Origin: Cyclobacteriaceae bacterium
GTDB taxonomy: Bacteria; Bacteroidota; Bacteroidia; Cytophagales; Cyclobacteriaceae
Assembly (NCBI GenBank): GCA_025363495.1
Contig: JANYDR010000488.1
Location: forward strand, 1-7,183
Reading direction: 5' to 3'
Length of the DNA: 7,183 nucleotides
In this document: in pieces, positions 1 through 5,700 of the stretch
How the letters are laid out: every line of letters begins with the position of its first letter
Position numbering within the stretch: the stretch's first letter is position 1
Program-made: the position numbers and the translations under genes
Notes under the pieces: generated by a model
What the model was told of the DNA's origin: nothing
Databases searched by the model: none
Seen by the model: only the letters and a program-made list of their open reading frames with translations

Positions 1-946
1 CATCACGTCCCTGACCAAGTTTGTTGCCGCTATACGAGAACCATGATCCGGATTTTTGAATAACATTGAGCTCAACGCCGATATCAACGATCTCGCCCGA
101 CTTGGAAATTCCCCTTCCATACATAATGTCAAACTCCACCACTTTAAACGGAGGCGCTACTTTATTTTTCACCACCTTAACTTTTACACGGTTACCGGTG
201 ATATCGTCACTGCTTTCTTTGATTTGTCCGATGCGACGAATGTCCAAACGCACAGAAGCATAAAACTTCAATGCATTTCCACCCGTGGTTGTCTCAGGAT
301 TTCCAAACATAATACCAATCTTCTCACGAAGCTGGTTGATGAAAACACATGCACAACCTGTTTTGCTGATCGTGCCAGTAAGTTTTCTCAACGCCTGTGA
401 CATCAACCTTGCCTGGAGGCCCATCTTGCTTTCACCCATTTCACCTTCCAACTCAGCTTTCGGTACAAGGGCGGCTACAGAGTCAATGACGATTATGTCA
501 ATAGCACCAGAACGAATTAGGTGCTCAGCGATTTCCAATGCTTGCTCACCATTATCTGGTTGAGAGATTAGTAGATTCTCTGTATCGATTCCCAATTTCT
601 CGGCATAGCTTTTATCAAAGGCGTGTTCTGCATCAATGAAAGCTGCAAGTCCGCCTTTCTTTTGTGCTTCAGCAATCATGTGCATAGTAAGAGTAGTCTT
701 ACCTGATGACTCAGGTCCGTAAATCTCTGTTACCCTGCCTCTTGGAATACCACCGATACCAAGTGCGATATCGAGTCCAAGTGATCCTGTAGAAATTGCC
801 GGGACATCCATAACTTTTTGGTCGTCCAGCTTCATTACGGTGCCTTTTCCGTAGGTCTTCTCCAGTTTATCGATGGTCAATTGAAGAGCTTTCAGCTTTT
901 CCTTATTGTCCTTGTTGTCGCTTTTATCGTTTTTGTTGTCGCTCAT
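1..946 (-). CDS. recA: RecA recombinase, 3' end cut by window edge
   Basis: This is the DNA-dependent ATPase that forms filaments on single-stranded DNA, drives strand exchange in homologous recombination and, in many bacteria, triggers the SOS response. Reading the minus strand from the ATG at 946-944 gives 315 uninterrupted codons up to the window edge. Visible landmarks are Walker A GPESSGKT (residues 77-84), FIDAEHAFD with the catalytic-type Glu at 108, Walker B IIVIDS (151-156), the L1 region around EGEMGESKMGLQAR (167-180), FINQLREKIG (202-211) and the L2 signature MFGNPETTTGGNALKFYAS (213-231). Compared with E. coli RecA (353 aa), roughly the last 30-50 residues lie outside the window. 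The N-terminus is about 11 residues longer than in E. coli and is a Lys/Asn/Asp-rich tail. The start is preceded by an A-rich leader without a Shine-Dalgarno sequence, as is usual in Bacteroidota. The gene is divergent from the beta-barrel gene. Identification is certain from sequence; the exact start is very likely. Confidence 0.98.
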   Translation of the reverse strand, partial: MSDNKNDKSDNKDNKEKLKALQLTIDKLEKTYGKGTVMKLDDQKVMDVPAISTGSLGLDIALGIGGIPRGRVTEIYGPESSGKTTLTMHMIAEAQKKGGLAAFIDAEHAFDKSYAEKLGIDTENLLISQPDNGEQALEIAEHLIRSGAIDIIVIDSVAALVPKAELEGEMGESKMGLQARLMSQALRKLTGTISKTGCACVFINQLREKIGIMFGNPETTTGGNALKFYASVRLDIRRIGQIKESSDDITGNRVKVKVVKNKVAPPFKVVEFDIMYGRGISKSGEIVDIGVELNVIQKSGSWFSYSGNKLGQGRD

Positions 947-985
947 ATGTGTATGTATTTTATTTACGCTTTTGGTTCAGAGGGC

Positions 986-1014
986 CGAAATTATATGCAA
1001 TTATAGTCAGGAAA
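986..1014 (-). promoter_or_regulatory. Possible recA promoter
   Basis: On the minus strand, TAATTTCG (993-986) differs at one position from the Bacteroidota -7 element TAnnTTTG. TTTC (1014-1011) lies 17 bases upstream as a weak -33 element. The predicted transcript start is about 40 bases before the recA ATG. The match is imperfect and the region is AT-rich, so this is a weak prediction. Confidence 0.3.
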
Positions 1015-1023
1015 CCGCAATTG

Positions 1024-1036
1024 CTAAAATTTTTAG
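1024..1036. promoter_or_regulatory. 13-base palindrome in recA/barrel intergenic region
   Basis: CTAAAA-T-TTTTAG is a perfect inverted repeat with a single central base. It lies between the divergent recA and beta-barrel genes, upstream of both candidate promoters. A dimeric repressor site (for example an SOS operator for recA) is one reading, but an AT-rich palindrome of this size can arise by chance and I recognise no known operator consensus. Confidence 0.25.
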
Positions 1037-1060
1037 TGTTCGAAAAACCTGATAGATTTT
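1031..1060 (+). promoter_or_regulatory. Possible promoter for barrel/peptidase operon
   Basis: TAGATTTT (1053-1060) matches the Bacteroidota -7 element TAnnTTTG except for the last base. TTTT (1031-1034) stands 18 bases upstream in the -33 position. Transcription would start near 1065, giving a leader of roughly 48 bases before the ATG at 1113. That leader contains two close TTAAC motifs (1075-1079 and 1082-1086). Both boxes are imperfect. Confidence 0.3.
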
Positions 1061-1112
1061 TAACTCGCTTACTGTTAACGATTAACGGGCAAGTAGCTTA
1101 ATTTGCGCTTTC

Positions 1113-2231
1113 ATGAGAATTTGCCCCTTTTCCTTAGTTTTTTTCCTGATCGCGTGCATATTCCCTTCTTTTGCCCAGCTCAATAACCGTGTTTTTGAGG
1201 ACCGGATGGTCGTAGAAGAAGCCGATTCAGGAAAATTCTCTGTAGGACTTAATGCCCTTAGCTTTTTCAAGAACAACGAGTACACAGGAACGATCATTGA
1301 TGGTTATACTCTGTTCGGATATCAGTTCCAGCCTTATGTGAGCTACAATCTCAATAAAAATGTCAGGATAGATGCAGGAGGATATTTTCAAAAAGACTTT
1401 GGTAATAATAAGTTCTCTACCACGGCGCCAATTTTCTCAATCAAATGGAGAAAAAAAGAATACTCCCTCATTTTTGGAAACCTGGAGAGCAGTCTTAACC
1501 ACCGATTGATTGAACCACTCTATGATTTTGAACGTGTATTGAATAACCGTCTTGAAACTGGTGTACAGTTTCAGATTCATCGCGATGATTTTTTTCTCGA
1601 TACATGGATTGACTGGCAGTACATGCAGTACTGGCTGGATACCAAACAGGAGCAGTTGGTGGCAGGTCTTTCAGTTCAAAAAAGAATTCTGAAAATAGGA
1701 AGTGGATCGTTGAGCGTTCCGTTTCAGATACTGACACGTCATCAGGGCGGCCAACTGGATATTGCAGGGCTTCCTATTCAAACGCTATTTAATACGGCTG
1801 TTGGTTTGAACTGGACTCAACCAGTAAATGGATTATTCAGACAAGTGACGTTAAATGGTCTTTACCTTTATGACAAAGACCTGACTCACTCCCGGCAGGC
1901 ATACTATGATGGTAATGGATATTATGCCAATGCAACGCTCTCTACAAAGTTCGGCCTGGATTTAATGGCCAGTTACTGGAAGGGCAATGAGTTCCAGGCA
2001 TTTGATGGAGGTAAAATCTATCAAGCCGTCTCCTACTTTGACCCCACAAGAATTCAGCCTTCTCCTCAATTAATGATCTTCAGAGTTTTATATGATTATA
2101 AAGTAGCCCCCAATCTTTATCTCACGCTGCGGTATGAACCCTATTTCGATTTAGCATTTCATACTTTTCAATATTCCTACGCCGTTTATGTAAACTACCG
2201 CGACAAATATTACTTCAAGCGAAGGAGATAA
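1113..2231 (+). CDS. Secreted protein, probable outer-membrane beta-barrel, function unknown
   Basis: The 372-residue product begins with a signal peptide: Arg at 2, a hydrophobic core at about 5-19, and likely cleavage after SFA (21) before Gln-Leu-Asn. LIAC at 12-15 resembles a lipobox, but hydrophobic residues continue after the Cys, so an ordinary signal peptide is more likely. The mature part is a run of alternating hydrophobic/polar segments rich in Tyr, Trp and Phe with short turns (such as WIDWQYMQYWLD, GLNWTQPVNG, LYLTLRYEPYFD), typical of a beta-barrel of perhaps 14-16 strands; the strand count is inference. The last strand-like segment ends in YYF followed by a basic KRRR tail, whereas most barrels finish on the aromatic residue. 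I recognise no named porin family. The aminopeptidase gene starts two bases after its stop, so the two are probably translated from one message. Confidence is high that it is a real gene and fairly high for the barrel; its substrate is unknown. Confidence 0.85.
   Translation: MRICPFSLVFFLIACIFPSFAQLNNRVFEDRMVVEEADSGKFSVGLNALSFFKNNEYTGTIIDGYTLFGYQFQPYVSYNLNKNVRIDAGGYFQKDFGNNKFSTTAPIFSIKWRKKEYSLIFGNLESSLNHRLIEPLYDFERVLNNRLETGVQFQIHRDDFFLDTWIDWQYMQYWLDTKQEQLVAGLSVQKRILKIGSGSLSVPFQILTRHQGGQLDIAGLPIQTLFNTAVGLNWTQPVNGLFRQVTLNGLYLYDKDLTHSRQAYYDGNGYYANATLSTKFGLDLMASYWKGNEFQAFDGGKIYQAVSYFDPTRIQPSPQLMIFRVLYDYKVAPNLYLTLRYEPYFDLAFHTFQYSYAVYVNYRDKYYFKRRR
2222..2227 (+). promoter_or_regulatory. Strong Shine-Dalgarno for the aminopeptidase gene
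   Basis: AAGGAG lies six bases before the ATG at 2234 and overlaps the last codons of the upstream barrel gene. It supports the chosen start and translation coupled to the barrel gene. It stands out because most starts in this window, as in Bacteroidota generally, have A-rich leaders with no such motif. Confidence 0.75.
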
Positions 2232-2233
2232 GT

Positions 2234-3262
2234 ATGAAGAAGAAGATTTTTGGAATTATACTGATTCTCCTGGTGACACTTATTGCCATATACTGGTCGC
2301 TGATTTCATACGGTGTTGCCCAGGGATTGGGACAATTAAAAATAATCCGCGAAGCGCGACCGGTGGAAGAATTTATTAAAGACCCAAATTATCCAGACTC
2401 ATTAAAAGCAAAGCTGAAACTCATTCAGGAAGCTCGTCAGTTTGCTATTGATTCGCTGGGTCTCAATGACACTGACAATTATAAAACGATGTACGATCAG
2501 AAAGGGCAGGAACTGATGTGGGTCGTTATCGCCTGTGAACCATTCAGGTTGAGAGAAAAACGCTGGGATTTTCCAGTGGTTGGCTCAGTGCCCTACAAAG
2601 GATTTTTTAACCGTGAAAAAGCCATTAAAGAAAAAGAATCACTTGAAAAAGATAACTGGGATGTTAGTGTTCGCAATCCCGGTGCATGGAGCACGCTTGG
2701 CTGGTTTACTGATCCTATTCTAAGTGGAATGCTTCGGAGAAGCGATGGGGACCTTGCAAGCCTGATCATCCACGAAATGGTGCACGCCACACTTTATGTG
2801 AAAGACAGCTCTGATTTTAATGAGAACCTTGCCTCCTTCATTGGAGATCGGGGTGCAGAAGAATTTCTGGCCGCAACACGCGGAGATACTTCCCGCCAGT
2901 ATCGAGAGTATCTTTTTGAAGACAGTGATTACCGCAAGATAGCCGGGCACATGCTTCTGGCTACTCAAAAACTTGACAGCCTTTATAACACCTTTTCTGA
3001 AAAAGATCCCGTTGAACTGAAGAAGCAGAAAAAGGAATTGTTTATACGACGCATCGTTGATGCAATCGATACTCTATCATTCAGCGATGGCAAGCGAAGG
3101 TCAGGCAGATTTGCAAAAAAACTTCCCAACAATACATACTTCATGTCGTACAAAACATATGAGTCGAAACACGATACGATGAAAGATGATTGGGTGCGGC
3201 TGTTTGGAGGGGATCTGAAGAAGATGATTAATTATTATAAGGGGAAGTATCCGTTTCTTTGA
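2234..3262 (+). CDS. Membrane-anchored putative zinc aminopeptidase (PF10023/COG4324 family)
   Basis: The 342-residue protein belongs to the predicted aminopeptidase family PF10023. Residues 5-25 form one hydrophobic segment after MKKK, with no lipobox Cys, so it is probably an uncleaved anchor with the catalytic part outside the inner membrane. Family landmarks appear in order: YGVAQGLGQLKIIREARPVEE (26-46), WDFPVVGSVPYKGFF (111-125), AWSTLGWFTDPILS (151-164), the zinc-binding HEMVH (180-184) and NENLASFIGDRGAEEF (196-211), where Glu197 is the likely third metal ligand and Glu181 the general base. Many relatives have HELAH; HEMVH keeps the HExxH core. Length is in the usual range and nothing looks broken. 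The peptidase activity is known only as a family prediction and no substrate is established. It follows the barrel gene by two bases with its own strong ribosome binding site, which suggests a joint envelope function. Confidence 0.9.
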   Translation: MKKKIFGIILILLVTLIAIYWSLISYGVAQGLGQLKIIREARPVEEFIKDPNYPDSLKAKLKLIQEARQFAIDSLGLNDTDNYKTMYDQKGQELMWVVIACEPFRLREKRWDFPVVGSVPYKGFFNREKAIKEKESLEKDNWDVSVRNPGAWSTLGWFTDPILSGMLRRSDGDLASLIIHEMVHATLYVKDSSDFNENLASFIGDRGAEEFLAATRGDTSRQYREYLFEDSDYRKIAGHMLLATQKLDSLYNTFSEKDPVELKKQKKELFIRRIVDAIDTLSFSDGKRRSGRFAKKLPNNTYFMSYKTYESKHDTMKDDWVRLFGGDLKKMINYYKGKYPFL

Positions 3263-3375
3263 GTTGCCAATAACCAGTTGCCGGTTACAAGTTGCCGGGG
3301 GCTTACGGTGTGATAAGAATTTATTCAACTCAAACCGCGAACCACTGGTATCAGGTGACTGGTATCCGGCAGCCA
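3262..3375. repeat. Degenerate 7/14-base repeat cluster, partly inverted
   Basis: AGTTGCC occurs three times at exact 14-base steps (3262, 3276, 3290), and the bases between (AATAACC, GGTTACA) look like degenerate copies of the same heptamer. About 50 bases later ACTGGTATC occurs twice, again 14 bases apart (3344, 3358). The second block is partly the reverse complement of the first: TGCCGGTTAC (3279-3288) against TGCCGGATAC read from the minus strand of 3362-3371. This resembles the short intergenic repeats scattered in many Bacteroidota genomes. It begins at the aminopeptidase stop codon and contains no credible gene. Confidence 0.6.
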
Positions 3376-3430
3376 AAATATCTTCATTTATAGATCACCC
3401 CAATCACTATTCCCATCTTATTAAGTGCAG

Positions 3431-3455
3431 GTTAAGTCTCTGTTAACAACTTAAC
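3431..3455. promoter_or_regulatory. TTAAC cluster, candidate operator of the two-component operon
   Basis: GTTAAG (3431-3436) and CTTAAC (3450-3455) form an inverted repeat around the palindrome GTTAAC (3442-3447). Read as direct repeats, the TTAA cores are spaced 11 and 8 bases. OmpR/PhoB-family regulators usually bind 11-base direct repeats just upstream of the promoter, and this cluster ends six bases before the candidate -33 box of the regulator gene. Autoregulation by the gene product is a reasonable guess but unproven. Confidence 0.35.
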
Positions 3456-3460
3456 ACAGG

Positions 3461-3491
3461 TTTTTTATTGCCTCCAATCATGCTACTTTTG
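3461..3491 (+). promoter_or_regulatory. Promoter of the two-component operon
   Basis: TACTTTTG (3484-3491) is a perfect match to the Bacteroidota -7 element TAnnTTTG. A T-run (3461-3464) sits 19 bases upstream in the -33 position, although it lacks the G of TTTG. The predicted start near 3496 gives a leader of about 15 bases, rich in A and without a Shine-Dalgarno sequence, before the ATG at 3512. Confidence 0.65.
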
Positions 3492-3511
3492 AACTGCTAA
3501 AAACAACAAAC

Positions 3512-4201
3512 ATGGGTAAAAAAGCCGCTTATAAAGTGATGGTGGTAGACGATGAAGAGCCCATACTTGAATTACTGAAATATAATCTGGAGAAAGAGGG
3601 ATACGAAGTGAAGGCGGCCAACAATGGTCACCTGGCGGTGGAGATTGCCAGGAAATTCAAACCTGACCTGGTACTTCTTGATATTATGATGCCGCACATG
3701 GACGGCGTGGAGGCCTGCCGTCAGTTGCGCGCCATGCCGGACCTGATTAACACATTCATTGTATTTCTGACAGCCCGTTCAGAGGAATATTCTGAAGTGG
3801 CCGCTTTTGATGTCGGTGCCGACGATTATATCACAAAGCCGATCAAACCTCGTGCGTTGATGAGCAGGATCAGTGCTCTCTTCAGACGTGAATCAAAAGG
3901 GAAATCCCCATCCACACAGATCACCGTGGGAGACTTGATAATTGACCGTTCCAGCTACACCATTAAAGTCAAAGGCAAAGAAATCAATCTGCCGAAAAAG
4001 GAATTTGAATTGCTGTTTTTCCTGGCTCAAAACCCGAATAAAGTTTTCAGCCGAGATGATCTCTTGCAGAACATCTGGGGCTCTGACGTGTATGTGCTGG
4101 CCCGCACTGTAGATGTTCATATTCGAAAAGTAAGAGAAAAGATAGGAGATGACTACATTACAACCGTAAAAGGAGTCGGTTACAAATTCAATCTGATTTA
4201 A
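3512..4201 (+). CDS. OmpR/PhoB-family response regulator
   Basis: The 229-residue protein is a two-domain transcription regulator. The receiver domain (about 7-124) shows the acidic pair Asp13/Asp14, the phospho-acceptor Asp57 in LLDIMMP, Thr87 and Lys109 in ITKP, so all key phosphorylation residues are present. The winged-helix DNA-binding domain (about 135-228) has LPKKEFELLFFLA (160-172), the recognition-helix segment RTVDVHIRKVREKIG (198-212) and the terminal wing VKGVGYKF (219-226). Phosphotransfer from the kinase encoded three bases downstream should control its DNA binding. A perfect TAnnTTTG promoter and a TTAAC cluster lie directly upstream. The pair resembles PhoB/PhoR of Bacteroidota, but there are no pst or pho genes nearby, so I give no symbol and do not claim phosphate as the signal. 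The domain assignment is very secure. Confidence 0.95.
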   Translation: MGKKAAYKVMVVDDEEPILELLKYNLEKEGYEVKAANNGHLAVEIARKFKPDLVLLDIMMPHMDGVEACRQLRAMPDLINTFIVFLTARSEEYSEVAAFDVGADDYITKPIKPRALMSRISALFRRESKGKSPSTQITVGDLIIDRSSYTIKVKGKEINLPKKEFELLFFLAQNPNKVFSRDDLLQNIWGSDVYVLARTVDVHIRKVREKIGDDYITTVKGVGYKFNLI

Positions 4202-4204
4202 CGC

Positions 4205-5245
4205 ATGGTCTATAGCGCCCGAACGATGGCCCTGCTCCTGGCGGTGTTCATCGCTCTGGTGACGGTCCTTTTTTTGTCGTTGGTTCAGAGTGTAACCAAC
4301 GATGGTCTGATCGTGGCCGGTGTTATCAGTTTCTCCGGCTCTTATCTTCTGATTTATGTCGTTCTCGAATTCCTTGTCTTTCGGGAAATCAATAAAATTT
4401 ATAAGATGCTGGGAAAGCTGAGAAAGAAAGAACTTGGCGGAATCAAGAGTGAGAAATCGGGCGCTCTCAATCCTTTAAAAAACATCAACGAAGAGATTTA
4501 CTCCTTTGCTTTGCTGAAGCAGAAGGAGATCGATGAATTAAAAAAGCTCGAAGCATTTCGCAAAGAATTTATTGCTGATGTATCACACGAGTTAAAGACT
4601 CCTATTTTTGCCGCACAGGGTTTTGTTCACACCCTGCTGGATGGTGCCGTAAATGATAAGACTGTCCGTACCAGATTTTTAAAGAAAGCAGCCAAGAGCC
4701 TTGATGGTTTGGATGTATTGGTTCAGGATCTTTTAACACTTTCACAAATAGAAACCGGTGATATCAAAATGAAGTTTGAGTCATTTGATTTGCTAAAGCT
4801 GTGCACGGAAGTAGTTGATCAGTTTGAGGAAAAGACCCAGAAGAAAGAAATAAAATTGAAGTTGATAGAACCCCAGCAGAAGCTGATTATTTACGCTGAC
4901 TGGCAGCGTATCACGCAAGTCATGACAAATCTTGTGTCGAATGCAATTAATTACACACCTGAAGGAGGTGAAGTCACGATTTCATTTGATGTAAGCAAGA
5001 AAAATATTACGACACTGGTAACTGATACTGGTGAAGGTATACCGCAGCAACATTTTTCAAGAATTTTTGAGCGTTTCTACCGCGTCGATAAAAGTCGTAG
5101 TCGTGAAAAGGGTGGGACTGGTTTGGGCCTGGCAATCGTTAAGCATATTCTTGAAGGTCACAACTCGCGCGCGGACGTTGAAAGCGAAGTGGGGAAGGGA
5201 TCTACTTTCAGCTTCAAGCTTCCGAGGTCGAAAGATGACGAGTAA
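4205..5245 (+). CDS. Sensor histidine kinase with minimal sensor region, PhoR-like
   Basis: The 346-residue inner-membrane kinase autophosphorylates and passes phosphate to the upstream regulator. Two hydrophobic segments (about 8-29 and 35-59) are joined by only about five residues, so there is almost no extracytoplasmic sensor domain. A basic, helical linker (60-115) follows without a recognisable PAS or clear HAMP domain. The HisKA domain has the H-box FIADVSHELKTP (122-133), with His128 as phospho-acceptor. The ATPase domain shows the N-box TNLVSNAINYTP (241-252), G1 DTGEGIP (274-280), F-box FERFYRVD (288-295) and G2 GGTGLGL (303-309), all intact. The start at 4205, three bases after the regulator's stop, implies translational coupling; an in-frame ATG at 4226 is a less likely alternative. 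The signal is unknown; membrane-state sensing or a partner protein is inferred from the lack of a sensor domain. Confidence 0.94.
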   Translation: MVYSARTMALLLAVFIALVTVLFLSLVQSVTNDGLIVAGVISFSGSYLLIYVVLEFLVFREINKIYKMLGKLRKKELGGIKSEKSGALNPLKNINEEIYSFALLKQKEIDELKKLEAFRKEFIADVSHELKTPIFAAQGFVHTLLDGAVNDKTVRTRFLKKAAKSLDGLDVLVQDLLTLSQIETGDIKMKFESFDLLKLCTEVVDQFEEKTQKKEIKLKLIEPQQKLIIYADWQRITQVMTNLVSNAINYTPEGGEVTISFDVSKKNITTLVTDTGEGIPQQHFSRIFERFYRVDKSRSREKGGTGLGLAIVKHILEGHNSRADVESEVGKGSTFSFKLPRSKDDE

Positions 5246-5700
5246 ACCCTGATGGGTTATCAAGCAGTTTGCAAACCTGCGGCGGCATTTAACACAGGAG
5301 TCCACGGAGATTTTTTGCTTATGCTGAAACACATTGAGGACCACGGAGTCGCGGTTGACTTGAGTTTGTGCTGCGTGCTGCGCACTTTGAATTATGCGAT
5401 TGAGAGGGATGAAGTTGCCTCACAACTAAACCGAATGCTAAACCAAGGGCGAAGCCCGCAGAGAATACTTCAAATATACCATCGACTCTGCGTCCTCAAT
5501 TTTTTTCTACTTTTATTAAGACCACTCCGTGATCTCTGCGATAAAATGTCCGGAGGTTTTTGAAATCAAAGTCTTATATCGAGTGCTATTGCCAGACCAC
5601 CCTTGTCCTAATAAAAGCCTTACACAATAGCTGAGTTCTGACCCAGCGATGGCTCTAAAAACTTAAAAAGTCATTTTTACTAACTTGCGCGCTCAAATCG
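5246..5700. other. 455-base gap without a credible gene
   Basis: Directly after the kinase stop are two small hairpins: AACCC/GGGTT (5245-5249/5254-5258) and one centred on GTTTGCAAAC (5267-5276). Neither has a following T-run, so neither is a convincing terminator. Then comes the inverted-repeat element described separately (5288-5545). The rest (5546-5700) is AT-rich with no repeat or gene that I can support. TAACTTGC (5681-5688), just before the next ATG, is only a weak -7 candidate for the pseudouridine synthase gene. Confidence 0.6.
5288..5545. repeat. Nested inverted-repeat element, about 258 bases
   Basis: Outer arms: 5288-5309 (containing AGGAGTCCACGGAG) matches the reverse complement of 5525-5545 (containing AGAGATCACGGAG), both starting with TTTA. 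Inner arms: ATTGAGGACCACGGAGTCG (5333-5351) matches the reverse complement of 5483-5500, ATTGAGGACGCAGAGTCG. All four arms share CACGGAG/GCAGAG wording, so they look like copies of one repeat unit in opposite orientation. Between the arms are the tandem GTGCTGC pair (5368-5381) and the short hairpin GGGCGAAGCCC (5447-5457). No transposase is present. A non-autonomous mobile or fold-back element, or the decayed flanks of a lost cassette, is the most reasonable reading. No target-site duplication was seen. Confidence 0.55.

Noticed and set aside
56..563. Plus-strand reading frames at 56-400, 66-263 and 285-563
   Set aside because: They are antisense to recA, whose minus-strand frame carries every RecA motif; their translations show no family features.
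3264..3446. 60-residue plus-strand reading frame between peptidase and regulator
   Set aside because: It is built from the heptad repeats and the TTAAC cluster and overlaps likely regulatory DNA; no start signal or domain.
3468..3470. TTG as the -33 box of the two-component promoter
   Set aside because: It lies only 13 bases before TACTTTTG, too close for the usual spacing of about 17-23 bases; the T-run at 3461-3464 fits better.
5244..5280. Rho-independent terminator after the histidine kinase
   Set aside because: AACCC/GGGTT is only five pairs and the GTTTGCAAAC structure leaves almost no loop; neither is followed by a T-run.
5288..5545. Remnant of a GxxExxY gene between the repeat arms
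   Set aside because: I read the interior in the frames that seemed plausible and found no GxxExxY-like or PD-(D/E)XK-like motif; only the wording of the flanks recalls such loci.
5525..5560. CTCCG/CGGAG hairpin followed by GTTTTTG as a terminator
   Set aside because: A five-pair stem with a loop of about 21 bases would be weak, and one arm is better explained as part of the inverted-repeat element.
5252..5563. 103-residue plus-strand reading frame after the kinase gene
   Set aside because: It runs through the arms of the inverted-repeat element, overlaps both hairpins and has no recognisable domain; the frame looks like chance within repeat DNA.
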